Source of the DNA: Thermocaproicibacter sp002410755 | Lineage (GTDB): Bacteria > Bacillota > Clostridia > Oscillospirales > Acutalibacteraceae | NCBI GenBank assembly: GCA_036839715.1 | Contig: DAITDU010000003.1 | Span: 29,869-93,868, forward strand | Reading direction: 5' to 3' | Length of the DNA stretch: 64,000 bases | Shown: piece after piece, positions 40,775-50,083 of the stretch | Layout of the letters: the number at the start of each line of letters is the position of its first letter | How positions within the stretch are numbered: position 1 is the stretch's first letter | Notes under the pieces: generated by a model | What the model was told of the DNA's origin: nothing | Databases searched by the model: none | Seen by the model: only the letters and a program-made list of their open reading frames with translations | Program-made: the position numbers and the translations under genes

Positions 40775-41434
40775 ATGAATGTGATAGCAATGCGGTATAA
40801 ACCCGGTAAGAGCAGGAAAAAAAGTTCGTCTGGTAATCATGCGGGGAAAGATATTGCAGCGGCAATCCGTGAAAACCGTGGGATGTTTTTCCTTGCACTT
40901 TTATTTCTTGCCGGTATGGTCATGGGGGCAATTTATGCACGGAATGCCAGCTATGATATTTTAAAGCGCCTCGATTTTCTTTTTGCCTGTAATTATAAAG
41001 CAAAAACGACTCAATCTTTTTTAAGTATTTTTATTGCTTCATTTGCTTCTTCTTTTATTTTTATTTTATCGTGTTTTCTTTGCGGGCTTTCCATGTGGGG
41101 AGCATTTTTGATTCCTGTTATTCCTGCTTTCCGTGGTTTTGGGTTAGGCCTTACTGCGGGATATTTGTATTCTGTAGAAAGCTGGAGTGGAATTTTATAT
41201 AATCTTATTGTGATCCTCCCAGGAGCATTCCTCTCATGCCTTGCAATTTTAGCAGCTTCGATGGAAGCAATAAAATGTTCCAGAATTCTTGTTTCCAATA
41301 AATCTTCAGGGATTGATAGGATGCCTTTGCGTCAATATGCCTTGAGATTTGGTATGGTTCTTGCATGGGCCTGTGCTGCTGCTGCTTTGGATACAACTCT
41401 TTCTTTAATTTTTGTAAAATTTTTTACATTCTAA
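40775..41434 (+). CDS. spoIIM: Stage II sporulation protein M family
   Basis: 219 residues with about five membrane helices, of the SpoIIM/DUF95 family: FLALLFLAGMVMGAIYA first, then the conserved PAFRGFGLGLTAGYLY. In Bacillus subtilis SpoIIM scaffolds SpoIIP and SpoIID for septal peptidoglycan thinning during engulfment. GGGGGAGG lies about 10 bases before the ATG. The next gene, a DUF624 protein, is 41 bp downstream. Confidence 0.88.
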   Translation: MNVIAMRYKPGKSRKKSSSGNHAGKDIAAAIRENRGMFFLALLFLAGMVMGAIYARNASYDILKRLDFLFACNYKAKTTQSFLSIFIASFASSFIFILSCFLCGLSMWGAFLIPVIPAFRGFGLGLTAGYLYSVESWSGILYNLIVILPGAFLSCLAILAASMEAIKCSRILVSNKSSGIDRMPLRQYALRFGMVLAWACAAAALDTTLSLIFVKFFTF

Positions 41435-41475
41435 GACTGAAGTTGAATTTTATAGCTGATTAGGAGTGAAAATTT

Positions 41476-42324
41476 ATGGGATTATTTAATAATTATGAAA
41501 AACCGGGTCCCGGTGTTAGAAAAGATGCGCCAAAGCAAAAGGCTGTTCCTCGTTTTTTTTCAGTCTTTAAAAGACACTTTTTCGATTTGTGCAAAGTAAA
41601 TTTGCTCTTTTGTATTCCCGTTGCCATAGTTACAGCGCTTGTTATTTTATTAAACCGAATCTACCCATATCTTGCGGTGGATTTTATACCGATTATTTTT
41701 CTTTTCCCATTTTTGGCAGGACTTACGTTTGTTACAAGAAACTATGCACGTGAAGAACACACATTTATTCTTTCTGATTTTAAGGATGCCGTTAAAAATA
41801 ACTGGTCAGCATTTTTATTAGACGGAATTCTATGCTATGTCGTCACAATTATGATATGTATTGCTGTCCCATTCTATTGGAAATCAGGAGGAAATAATAT
41901 ACTTTCAGCTGTTGCCTCAGGGTTGTGCATTGCAATAGGACTGTTTTTCATATATAGTCAGTATTATGTTCCAGTTATGATAGTTACTTTTAATTTAAAG
42001 CTCAGCCAGATTTTAAGGAATTCATTTATTTTTGCGATCCTTGGTTTTGGCCGTAATTTTCTTGTGACTCTGTTGCTTGCTATCGTTGCTTTTTTATGTT
42101 ACCTTACTTTTTTAACCCCATCTATTCTGACAATAATCATGCCGTTATTCACAATCTTTCTGATGTTTTCCTATTGTTCTTTTCTTATTAACTTTGCTGC
42201 TTACCCATTAGTTGACAAATACATGGTTCAGCCCTATAAAGCAGAGCAAAAAAAGAAAAACCAGCTTCAGGAAAAAGAAGATGGGGAAGACGATGACGAT
42301 ATTGATTTTAAGGACAACCTGTAA
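41476..42324 (+). CDS. DUF624 (YesL-like) membrane protein
   Basis: 282 residues with about six membrane helices. It opens with a soluble tail then RFFSVFKRHFFDLCKVNLLFCIP, the usual DUF624 N-terminus, and ends in an acidic tail (EKEDGEDDDDIDFKDNL) after the last helix. Function unknown. It follows spoIIM closely and may be co-transcribed. Confidence 0.72.
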   Translation: MGLFNNYEKPGPGVRKDAPKQKAVPRFFSVFKRHFFDLCKVNLLFCIPVAIVTALVILLNRIYPYLAVDFIPIIFLFPFLAGLTFVTRNYAREEHTFILSDFKDAVKNNWSAFLLDGILCYVVTIMICIAVPFYWKSGGNNILSAVASGLCIAIGLFFIYSQYYVPVMIVTFNLKLSQILRNSFIFAILGFGRNFLVTLLLAIVAFLCYLTFLTPSILTIIMPLFTIFLMFSYCSFLINFAAYPLVDKYMVQPYKAEQKKKNQLQEKEDGEDDDDIDFKDNL

Positions 42325-42334
42325 TTCCCTTATT

Positions 42335-43399
42335 TTACTTTTGCTTTTTTATGCCGTTTTTAAGTCCCGGCTTATTGTCGAAAAATGTTTTTGGCTCGAT
42401 TGTAGAAAGGGGATTAGCTCTTGCGGCATTTTCCATTTGCTCATTAGAAACATGTGTGTAAATCTCTGTTGTCCCAAGGTTTTCATGGCCAAGAATATCT
42501 TTTAAGACCCTGATGTCAACATGCCCCTGTTGATACATCAGGGTAGCTGCTGTATGTCGAAGTTTATGAACAGAATATCCTGGACCATCCAAGCCAATTT
42601 CAGCAAGATATTTTTTTACGAGATACTGGACTGTTTTTGGACTGATCCGTTTATGCTGCCCACTGATAAACAATGCATTTCTGTCGGTGAGGCCATTCTT
42701 AGGACGGATGACAAGATAGCGCTGAATAGCATTAATGCAAGCATTATTCAGATAAACCATCCGTTCTTTGTTGCCTTTTCCGGTTATCTTCATTGTCGCA
42801 GTTCCATTACTTAAATGAATATCATTTAAATTCAGGCCAACGAGTTCGGAAAGGCGCATACCGCAATTCAGGAAAAGGACTAAGATGCAATAATCACGCC
42901 TACAGTTTTTTCCTCCTGTTTTTTCTATTTTCGACAGTAAATCAAGGCATTGCTCCAAAGTCAAGAATTTGGGCAATGTTTTTTTTAATTTTGGGGTTTC
43001 TAGTTCTTGAACTGGATTCTTTTGCAGTTTTCCTGCTTTGTCTGTTAAATAGCGGAAAAAGCTTCGCAAGCTTGACACTTTCCTGGCTCTTGTCTTCGCT
43101 GAATTGCCACGTACTGTGCTTAAAAAATTCATATACTCAAAGGCCTGTGTCAAATCAATTGTTTTAATCAAATTAAGATCAATATCGTTAATTTTTATAT
43201 CTTCAAAATCAGCGTCTTGAGGCACTAAACCGCGTTTCCATTTAATATATCGGAAAAAGGTTCGGAGATCAAGATAATATTCGGAAACTGTTTTTGGGGA
43301 TTCTCCTCGTATAGTTCCTATGTACCCGAGAAATTCTTGTATGATAAGCGGTGCTTCATAAAATAAATCATTTCTTTTTTGATTCCTTTTTTGGTTCAT
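42335..43399 (-). CDS. XerC/XerD-like tyrosine recombinase
   Basis: 354 residues. The N-terminal SAM-like core-binding domain spans about 15-125. The catalytic residues Arg (LNCGMRLSELVGL), the box II HKLRHTAATLMYQ, the second His (LKDILGHENL) and Tyr (TEIYTHV) are all present, so it should be active. There is a Lys in TGKGNKERM. It has a C-terminal extension of about 25 residues. It looks like a chromosomal Xer rather than a phage integrase, because no mobile genes surround it. Its promoter carries a 28-bp palindrome. Confidence 0.9.
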   Translation of the reverse strand: MNQKRNQKRNDLFYEAPLIIQEFLGYIGTIRGESPKTVSEYYLDLRTFFRYIKWKRGLVPQDADFEDIKINDIDLNLIKTIDLTQAFEYMNFLSTVRGNSAKTRARKVSSLRSFFRYLTDKAGKLQKNPVQELETPKLKKTLPKFLTLEQCLDLLSKIEKTGGKNCRRDYCILVLFLNCGMRLSELVGLNLNDIHLSNGTATMKITGKGNKERMVYLNNACINAIQRYLVIRPKNGLTDRNALFISGQHKRISPKTVQYLVKKYLAEIGLDGPGYSVHKLRHTAATLMYQQGHVDIRVLKDILGHENLGTTEIYTHVSNEQMENAARANPLSTIEPKTFFDNKPGLKNGIKKQK

Positions 43400-43424
43400 G
43401 GTTACAGCACAATCCTTTATAACA

Positions 43425-43452
43425 ATTATACAAAATATTTATTTTGTATAAT
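43425..43452. promoter_or_regulatory. 28-bp perfect palindrome on the xer promoter
   Basis: ATTATACAAAAT-ATTT-ATTTTGTATAAT: 12-base perfect arms around 4 bases, touching the -10 of the recombinase promoter. It could be an operator or a recombinase-binding site. It lacks the TTATGTTAA-like half-site of known dif sequences. Confidence 0.5.
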
Positions 43453-43479
43453 CTTAGTCCAAAAACTAGAAAAAGTCAA
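43451..43479 (-). promoter_or_regulatory. Promoter of tyrosine recombinase gene
   Basis: On the minus strand, TTGACT (43479-43474), a 17-base spacer and TAAGAT (43456-43451), the last bases of which overlap the palindrome. Confidence 0.5.
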
Positions 43480-43529
43480 GTGTCCATTTGAATTTAAATT
43501 ACAGCTGCGGTCAGGAGGACTATAAAGCA

Positions 43530-44027
43530 ATGAATTTGGCAGATTATTTGAAGGCGCATACCACAATTACAGTCATTATTATTATCTTAATTGTATTAGC
43601 AATCTTTTCGGAACTTATAAAGGCATTTAAGAAAAATTCATATCATTATACGAAAAGAGAATATTTCCTAACAAAGCATGAGCTTGGGTTCTATCAGAGA
43701 CTATGCGAAGCAACTCGCAATAAAAATCTCATAATTTTTTCTAAAGTTCGTCTAGCTGATATTATTGAGCCTAAAAGCCATAATTCGACATGGCAGACGC
43801 AATTCAACAAGATACAGTCAAAACATGTTGATTTCCTATTATGTGACAAGCAATATGTTCAGCCTAAGCTTATAATTGAACTGGACGATAGAAGTCATGA
43901 CCGGAAAGATCGCAAGGAACGAGATGCTTTTGTTGACAAAGCGCTTTCACAGGCAGGAATACCAATTTTACATGTGCGGAACAGCGAAGGGTTAAAAGGA
44001 AAAATCGAAGCTGCTATTTTTCCATAA
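43530..44027 (+). CDS. DUF2726 membrane-anchored protein
   Basis: 165 residues: one N-terminal membrane helix (about 15-33) then a DUF2726 domain with FLTKHELGFYQRLCEA, HVDFLLCD, KLIIELDDRSHDRKDRKERD and PILHVRNSEG. The IELDD-H-RKDRKERD pattern is nuclease-like (a restriction-endonuclease-like fold has been suggested for this family), but activity is unproven. The ATG at 43530 has AGGAGG 11 bases upstream. Convergent with the permease gene, 7 bp apart. Confidence 0.8.
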   Translation: MNLADYLKAHTTITVIIIILIVLAIFSELIKAFKKNSYHYTKREYFLTKHELGFYQRLCEATRNKNLIIFSKVRLADIIEPKSHNSTWQTQFNKIQSKHVDFLLCDKQYVQPKLIIELDDRSHDRKDRKERDAFVDKALSQAGIPILHVRNSEGLKGKIEAAIFP

Positions 44028-44034
44028 AATTTTT

Positions 44035-45231
44035 TCACTCTTGCCTTAAAGCATCAACTGGCTTTAGGCAAGAAGCCTGATACGCTGGGTAAACACTAAA
44101 AATTATACCTGACGCAATAGCGAATGCTGATGCAATCAGCATAATATCTGGGCGGAGAGACAATGAAGTATGGAAACCAGCAGCAAGCAGCAGTGAAATT
44201 AAGGCTCCCACGGAGATTCCAAGGATACTCCCTGAAAGAGACAACAAAGCTGCTTCAAGAAGGAACTCAAACATAATTGCAGAACGTGTTGCACCTAATG
44301 CTTTTTTTATTCCGATTTCCCTGGTCCGCTCAGTAACGGAAATTGTCATTGTTGTCATAATGCTAAGACTTGCAACAAGCAGCGATACAGCGCCAACTGC
44401 TGACAAAATTAAAGTAACAATATTTAATACTTGCATTAGGTTATCTTTTTGTTCTGCCAGGTCATTTGCGACAAACGCATCTTTAGTTCCCTTTTCTGAA
44501 TTTAAAAGAGAAACAATTTGGTTACGGACTGACTCTGACTTTGCATTTGACTTCAATTTTACAAGGAATTCATCAAAATCATTGCGGTGAGTCATCATCT
44601 GCATATTTGTATACGGAATATAAACAAAAGTTGGGATATAGCTGCCAATGACATTCTGAAGAAGGCCTGTGCCGGTTTTAATGATTCCAACAACTTTATA
44701 TTCCTGTGTGGTGCTTCCGCATGAGAGGCTGATTTTTTTACCAACAATATTTTTCCTTGAGTATGCTTTCTGCGAAAAAGATTCATCAACGAGGCAGACA
44801 TTTGCAGCAGTAGCAATATCCCTGCGGTTAAAAAGCCTTCCGTAAAGCGGGCTGATGGAAACAATATCAGCGGCATCAGAATCAATTCCCCACAGAATCG
44901 CAGTGGTATCTGCTTTACAAGCTTTTATCTGTGTATTTAGCATTAGCACGGGAGTTGAGCACTCAACCTCCCCTATCTTTGAAATTTTTGAAAGATCCTG
45001 ACTTTCCAGCATAGCGTTGCAACTCTTTCCGGATTTTGTAATAAACAGTCCGCTCATACCAAGGCTGTCCATCTCTCCAGTGACCGCGTCTGTTCCGCAT
45101 TGGCTGATATCTGCAATTACCACAACTGAAGCAACGCCGATAGCAATCCCTAAAATGGTCAAAAAATTCCGTATTTTTTTTCTGGAAAGGTTCCGAAATG
45201 AGTACTTTAAAAAATCAATTACTGTTTTCAT
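44035..45231 (-). CDS. MacB-like ABC transporter permease (FtsX domain)
   Basis: 398 residues: an N-terminal membrane helix, a large external MacB-type periplasmic-core domain (about 45-240), then three helices with TMTISVTERTREIGIKKALGATRSAIMFEFLLEA, shown here in part as the FtsX family signature. It couples to an adaptor protein for export or signalling. It starts in a 4-bp overlap with the upstream adaptor gene. No cognate ATPase is adjacent. Confidence 0.88.
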   Translation of the reverse strand: MKTVIDFLKYSFRNLSRKKIRNFLTILGIAIGVASVVVIADISQCGTDAVTGEMDSLGMSGLFITKSGKSCNAMLESQDLSKISKIGEVECSTPVLMLNTQIKACKADTTAILWGIDSDAADIVSISPLYGRLFNRRDIATAANVCLVDESFSQKAYSRKNIVGKKISLSCGSTTQEYKVVGIIKTGTGLLQNVIGSYIPTFVYIPYTNMQMMTHRNDFDEFLVKLKSNAKSESVRNQIVSLLNSEKGTKDAFVANDLAEQKDNLMQVLNIVTLILSAVGAVSLLVASLSIMTTMTISVTERTREIGIKKALGATRSAIMFEFLLEAALLSLSGSILGISVGALISLLLAAGFHTSLSLRPDIMLIASAFAIASGIIFSVYPAYQASCLKPVDALRQE

Positions 45232-46274
45232 TGGTTTTCACCAGATGCTGAGAGAGTTGCAATAATTCTTGAATTATCCTGAACATCGTCTGGATCAAGT
45301 ATAACGATATCATTAGACTGAAGCCCTTTTACCACTTCAAATCCACTGTCGAATTCCTGGCCTGTCTGAATATATGCTTTTTTCGCACAATTTCCTTTGA
45401 CACAAAAAACATATTCTTTATTCGCCTCATCTTCCCGTACAGCTTCATAAGGGACAATTAAAATATGGTCACTCTGCGATGTGTCTATTTTAGCCGTAGC
45501 AGTAAAACCGGGCCGAATATCTGAACTAGGGTGATTGACAGTTGCTATTACTTCTACAACTGTTTCCTGTCCTGTTGTAGAGACAATTTGTTTTGCTTCA
45601 GAAGAAATGCTTTCAATAGAACCGGTATATGTTTCATCCCGAAATCCGGCACCAGTAATTTGTACTTTCTGCCCTTCCTTTAAATCAGCGACTTGTGATT
45701 CAGAAACAGAAAGACGGACACGGACACTGTTGTCTTTGCGAATTACTACAGCCGGGATATCTTTTGAAATATAAGAATTCTCTTTTGTGGTAGCCAACGA
45801 CTGAATAATTCCAGGAACATCAGCTTTCACTAAATAATCCTGGTCGTTGGAAGTAGTACTTTTCTCGGAATCACTCACTTCAGAAGATGACTGATTTTCT
45901 GTGGAGGAAGTTCCATCTAAGTACGCAGAATACATCTCCTGTACGAGGTCAGAGTCAACCTCAGAGGATGCTTGGGATGCAAAATCCTGCGGAATATCAG
46001 CAACCGGATGGATCAACATAATGGACTGTCCTGCGGATACCTTTTCTCCAGACTGAACATAAATTTTTTTCACAATTCCAGAGCGGTATGCATAGAGCTT
46101 GCTTTCCCCTGCGGCTTCTACTTTTCCCATACAGGTGACTGTATTTTGAGCTGTGCTTGGTACTAGTTTTACAGCGCTGACTTTAATAAAAGATTTCTTT
46201 ACAATGATTCCAGTCAAAAAAATTACAGTAATTGCCAACCCTGTAAAGGTATAAAGCATGATGCTCTTTTTCAT
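45228..46274 (-). CDS. HlyD-type membrane-fusion adaptor protein
   Basis: 348 residues: a membrane helix (about 5-25), a split biotinyl-lipoyl domain (GKVEAAGESKLYAYRSGIVKKI and later VKADVPGIIQSLA), a short Ser/Glu-rich hairpin region, and a beta-barrel part with GFTATAKIDTSQ. It is the MacA-like partner of the downstream permease and is translationally coupled to it. Function probably efflux of a peptide or drug. Confidence 0.88.
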   Translation of the reverse strand: MKKSIMLYTFTGLAITVIFLTGIIVKKSFIKVSAVKLVPSTAQNTVTCMGKVEAAGESKLYAYRSGIVKKIYVQSGEKVSAGQSIMLIHPVADIPQDFASQASSEVDSDLVQEMYSAYLDGTSSTENQSSSEVSDSEKSTTSNDQDYLVKADVPGIIQSLATTKENSYISKDIPAVVIRKDNSVRVRLSVSESQVADLKEGQKVQITGAGFRDETYTGSIESISSEAKQIVSTTGQETVVEVIATVNHPSSDIRPGFTATAKIDTSQSDHILIVPYEAVREDEANKEYVFCVKGNCAKKAYIQTGQEFDSGFEVVKGLQSNDIVILDPDDVQDNSRIIATLSASGENQ

Positions 46275-46394
46275 CTGTATTCCCCCAGCACCTTTTATTT
46301 TGTGTTGGAGTCTGGAAAATATAACGGGTAATTCCAGTGAATTTGGCGGATATTTTACTGTGGGAGGTTCACAATAAACTTGAGGTGAAAACTT

Positions 46395-46583
46395 ATGAGT
46401 TTAATTCAGTGTGACATTGACTGTATTTATCAGAAAGACGGTTACTGCCAGCTAGAAATACCCTCCGCAATTACAAATTATACTGGCGATGGATGTGTGC
46501 ACTGCATCAATGTAGCACCAAGACAGTCAGCAAAACCTTCTATTCAGAAACAGCAGACTCAAACGCCTCCTGCACATTTTTAG
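46395..46583 (+). CDS. Small cysteine-rich protein (CDxxC...C...C type)
   Basis: 62 residues. The pattern IQCDIDCIYQKDGYCQLE, then GCVHC resembles small clostridial Cys-rich proteins often mislabelled hydroxymyristoyl-ACP dehydratase; they probably bind a metal. GAGGTG lies 8 bases before the ATG. The last 44 bp overlap the 3' end of radA on the other strand. The Pro/Gln-rich tail is not conserved-looking. Confidence 0.7.
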   Translation: MSLIQCDIDCIYQKDGYCQLEIPSAITNYTGDGCVHCINVAPRQSAKPSIQKQQTQTPPAHF

Positions 46584-47916
46584 CGCCAATCAGGCGGATC
46601 GGACTATAATGTCCGGAAATATGGCTAAGATTGTGGTAAGGAAGGATACATTTCTCGAAGCCAAGGCGGTTAGCCTCTCGGATACGTGATTCGGCATTTG
46701 TTACAGAGCGAAGCTCACCAGCCAGACCTATTTCCCCAAATACAATCGCTTTTTCCAAGATGGGCTTATCCTTTAAGCTGGAAATCAGTGCAAGTGCAAC
46801 AGCAAGGTCTCCAGCCGGTTCCTCAAGATGAAGGCCGCCGACTACGTTTACATAAGCATCTAAATTTGAAAAATAATATCCTGATCGTTTTTCAAGAACA
46901 GCAAGCAGGAGTGACATGCGGTTGTAATCAAATCCGGTTGACATGCGGCGTGGATTGCCGTATCCGGACGTTGTAACCAGTCCTTGAATCTCCGCGAGGA
47001 TTGGGCGTGTTCCTTCCATAAGGCAAGTAACACATGTGCCGGAAACATTAGTTGGTCTTCCTGAAAGCAGTGCAAGCGATGGATTTTCCACTTGGCAAAG
47101 GCCATTTTCCTGCATATCAAAGATGCCAATTTCATTGGTTGACCCATACCTGTTTTTGACTGCCCGCAGGATTCGGTAAGACATCTGTCTGTCACCCTCA
47201 AAGTACAGGACAGTGTCAACAATGTGTTCAAGTACTTTGGGACCGGCAATTGCACCATCTTTGTTGACATGACCGACGAGAATAACAGGGATTTCAAGCT
47301 GTTTTGCCGCCCGCATGAGAGCACTGGTACATTCACGCACCTGAGAAACGCTTCCGGGAGAAGAACTTAACTCAGTAAAATTCATTGTCTGAATGGAATC
47401 AATCATGACAAGGTCTGGCTTGTCCAATTGAATCTGCCCAGTTACTGCCTGAATATCTGTCTCCGTTAAAATAAAGAGATTGTCACTGTTTACTTTTAGG
47501 CGTTCTGCGCGGAGCTTAATCTGTCTTGCAGACTCTTCACCGGAAACATAAAGAATTTTAAACGTCTTCGCAAGATTTCTACAGATTTGAAGGAGAAGCG
47601 TTGATTTGCCAATGCCGGGCTCTCCACTGATAAGGATCAGCGAACCTTTGACAATTCCGCCGCCCAGTACGCGGTCAAGTTCACTCATGCCCGTATGATA
47701 CCGCTCTTCTTCTGAAGCACTGACCTGTGAAATTGGTATGGCATGTCCCAATGAATGATGCACTGCTGACAAAGACGGACTGCTTTTTGCGGCAGGTTCC
47801 CGTATTTCTTCATTCATGGTGTTCCACTGGCCGCACCCAGGGCATTTCCCAAACCATTTTGGGGACTCAAATCCACATTCTGAGCAAACATATACGCTTC
47901 TAATTTTTCCAGCCAT
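46540..47916 (-). CDS. radA: DNA repair protein RadA
   Basis: 458 residues: an N-terminal C4 zinc finger (CSECGFESPKWFGKCPGCG), a RecA-like ATPase with Walker A GEPGIGKST and the RadA-specific KNRYGSTNEIG, and a C-terminal Lon-like domain (from about residue 330, with VGGLHLEEPAGDLAVALALIS split). It promotes branch migration in recombination. The ATG at 47916 has AGGAA 7 bases upstream. Confidence 0.96.
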   Translation of the reverse strand: MAGKIRSVYVCSECGFESPKWFGKCPGCGQWNTMNEEIREPAAKSSPSLSAVHHSLGHAIPISQVSASEEERYHTGMSELDRVLGGGIVKGSLILISGEPGIGKSTLLLQICRNLAKTFKILYVSGEESARQIKLRAERLKVNSDNLFILTETDIQAVTGQIQLDKPDLVMIDSIQTMNFTELSSSPGSVSQVRECTSALMRAAKQLEIPVILVGHVNKDGAIAGPKVLEHIVDTVLYFEGDRQMSYRILRAVKNRYGSTNEIGIFDMQENGLCQVENPSLALLSGRPTNVSGTCVTCLMEGTRPILAEIQGLVTTSGYGNPRRMSTGFDYNRMSLLLAVLEKRSGYYFSNLDAYVNVVGGLHLEEPAGDLAVALALISSLKDKPILEKAIVFGEIGLAGELRSVTNAESRIREANRLGFEKCILPYHNLSHISGHYSPIRLIGAKNVQEAFESAVSE

Positions 47917-47984
47917 ATTGATTTCCTGCAACCTTCATTTTTGTTTTCGCTTTAATTATATTCGATAGAATTAAGAATTACAAG

Positions 47985-48722
47985 TTATGCGTTACTGTAA
48001 TAATCTAAAATGCCGCAGCAAATTGCAAAGGCCATCTGTTTCTGATAATCTTCACGGTTTAATTTTACTGCTTCTTCTTCATTAGAAAGGAATCCACACT
48101 CAACAAGTACAGCTGGTACTTTCGCATGCCATAGGAGATAAATTGAACTTGTTGCCGGTTTCGTTTTACGCTCATTGTCTTTTTGGAGAAGAGACACAAC
48201 GCGCTTCCGAATGGATTCGGCAAGCTCTTTGCTTTCTGATTTGTTTGTTGAATAAAAGACTTGAGTTCCATGGTACTGGCTTTGCTCAAAATGGTTTTGA
48301 TGAATGCTTACAAAGATACAATTTCCCTGCGATTCTACAAGTTTCATACGATTATGAATATCGCTGGCTTTTCGTTCCCGAATCGTCTTCAGTGGATCAG
48401 CAAGGGATGTATCAGTTGTCCGCGTCATTACAATACGGAAGCCGGAAGCAGTTAACAACTGCCGAAGGTCTTTGGCGATTGCCAGATTGATATCTTTTTC
48501 AAACTTTTGCGATTTTCCAGTTGCTCCGCCATCTTCCCCACCGTGTCCTGCGTCAACGACAATCGTTTTTGGCTTTTCGGCAGCAGCGGTAGCAATGGCC
48601 AGTTTACTAAGGTGGCCACAGGCTATAGCAGAAAGCGCTAGAAAAGCAATGCAGCAAGTTACTAAGGCAACAGCTGGCACTAGGTTGCCTTTTCTTACTT
48701 TCAAGCGGATCACTTCCCACAA
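47985..48722 (-). CDS. cwlD: N-acetylmuramoyl-L-alanine amidase CwlD-like
   Basis: 245 residues with an N-terminal membrane/signal helix (about 15-35) and an Amidase_3 domain: VVDAGHGGEDGG (first Zn His), RMKLVE (Zn Glu), VSIHQNHF (second Zn His) and VECGFLSNEEE (catalytic Glu). The short form without repeats matches CwlD, which with PdaA makes muramic-delta-lactam in spore cortex. A general amidase is the alternative. 68 bp upstream of radA. Confidence 0.85.
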   Translation of the reverse strand: MWEVIRLKVRKGNLVPAVALVTCCIAFLALSAIACGHLSKLAIATAAAEKPKTIVVDAGHGGEDGGATGKSQKFEKDINLAIAKDLRQLLTASGFRIVMTRTTDTSLADPLKTIRERKASDIHNRMKLVESQGNCIFVSIHQNHFEQSQYHGTQVFYSTNKSESKELAESIRKRVVSLLQKDNERKTKPATSSIYLLWHAKVPAVLVECGFLSNEEEAVKLNREDYQKQMAFAICCGILDYYSNA

Positions 48723-48775
48723 TCAATATATGTGAAATATATGTGCGGGATGTTTTCTGTTATTCTGCAAAGCAG

Positions 48776-48811
48776 GCAAAAAGAAGAGGCGCTCGCAAAA
48801 AGCAGAGCGCC
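48776..48811 (-). terminator. Terminator of ackA
   Basis: On the minus strand GGCGCTC and GAGCGCC (48811-48788) pair around 10 bases and are followed by TCTTCTTTTT. Confidence 0.75.
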
Positions 48812-48829
48812 TTCCATCACTCCCCAAAT

Positions 48830-50083
48830 TTAAACGTCTTCAGGATCCACATGCGTGCGATCGGGAGTGGACGCGTAGACCAGCTTTTCTACAATTTCTT
48901 TTGTATCACGCGCAATCACAAGTTCCTCATTTGTATTAATAACATATACGTCAACGGTAGAATCAGGAGTAGAAATTCTGCCTTCCTTGCCATGAATATA
49001 CATATCATTCAGCGCCGAATCGATTTTGACACCCAGGAATTTCAGGTAATGGCAGGCACCGTAACGGATTATCGGCTGATTTTCACCAAGCCCCGCTGTA
49101 AATGCAATGCAGTCAACACCGTTCATGGCAGCAGCATAAGCGCCAATGAATTTTGCAATCTGGTAACTTTGCATTTCATGAGCAAGAATTGCTTTTGGAT
49201 TCCCCTCAATTTCAGCTTTTGTCACATCACGGTCATCCCTCATACCGCAGATGCCGTACACACCAGATTCCTTATTTAGAATATCATTCATCTCTTGAGG
49301 TGTCAGATGTTCATTTTCCATCAAATACGTAACGACGGACGGGTCGAGTTGACCAGAGCGTGTCCCCATAATAAAGCCATCCAACGGTGTCAAGCCCATA
49401 CTGGTATCTACTACCTTACCGTTTTGAATGGCGGCAATAGAAGAACCATTGCCAATATGGCATGTAATCATTTTGAGGTCTTCTAAAGGGCGTTTCATTA
49501 AATGTGCACAATGATGACTTACATAACGATGTGATGTGCCGTGAAATCCATAGCGGCGAATTTTGTATTTCTCATAATATTTATAAGGGATTGCATACAG
49601 GTATGCTTTTTCGGGCATGGTGGAATGAAAAGAGGTATCAAACACAGCACATTCGGGAAGTCTTTTCCCAAAAACCTGCTGACAGGCTTTGATTGCTGAG
49701 ACCTCAGGGCCATTATGCAACGGTGCCAATGGAATCAAACTTTCAATTTGGCTAATAATTTCATCATTGATTAAAACAGATTCATTAAAAATCGAACCGC
49801 CCTGAACAATACGGTGACCGACAGCGGCAATTTCGGAGAGATCCGATAATACTCCGACTTCCTTGTCAAGAAGTGCATTCGTTACAAGTTTAAATGCATC
49901 AATATGATTTTTAATCTCCGTCATTACTTTTCTGGAGCGGCCATCACTTGTTTTATGATTGATAAATGAACCATCATAGCCGATTCTGTCACAAATCCCT
50001 TTCGCCAGCATTTTCTCAGTGTCCATATCAATCAGCTGATATTTCAGCGATGAACTGCCAGCATTGATTACAAGAATTTTCAT
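48830..50083 (-). CDS. ackA: Acetate kinase
   Basis: 417 residues, opening VINAGSSSLKYQLIDM, with VFDTSFHSTMP, RRYGFHGTSHRYV, CHIGNGSSIAAI, MGLTPLDGFIMGTRSGQLDP and FTAGLGENQP. It makes ATP and acetate from acetyl phosphate, the main substrate-level ATP step of fermentation. GAGGAC is 6-7 bases upstream. Phosphotransacetylase is not adjacent. The C-terminal tail after NTNEELVIARDT is about 20 residues longer than the shortest family members. Confidence 0.96.
   Translation of the reverse strand: MKILVINAGSSSLKYQLIDMDTEKMLAKGICDRIGYDGSFINHKTSDGRSRKVMTEIKNHIDAFKLVTNALLDKEVGVLSDLSEIAAVGHRIVQGGSIFNESVLINDEIISQIESLIPLAPLHNGPEVSAIKACQQVFGKRLPECAVFDTSFHSTMPEKAYLYAIPYKYYEKYKIRRYGFHGTSHRYVSHHCAHLMKRPLEDLKMITCHIGNGSSIAAIQNGKVVDTSMGLTPLDGFIMGTRSGQLDPSVVTYLMENEHLTPQEMNDILNKESGVYGICGMRDDRDVTKAEIEGNPKAILAHEMQSYQIAKFIGAYAAAMNGVDCIAFTAGLGENQPIIRYGACHYLKFLGVKIDSALNDMYIHGKEGRISTPDSTVDVYVINTNEELVIARDTKEIVEKLVYASTPDRTHVDPEDV

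Noticed and set aside
43425..43452. Chromosomal dif site
   Set aside because: It is the right length and next to a Xer gene, but it is a perfect palindrome with a 4-base centre and lacks the TTATGTTAA-type XerD arm.
48743..49279. Plus-strand frame of 178 codons opposite ackA
   Set aside because: It lies within a clear acetate kinase gene and its terminator, with no start signal or domain.
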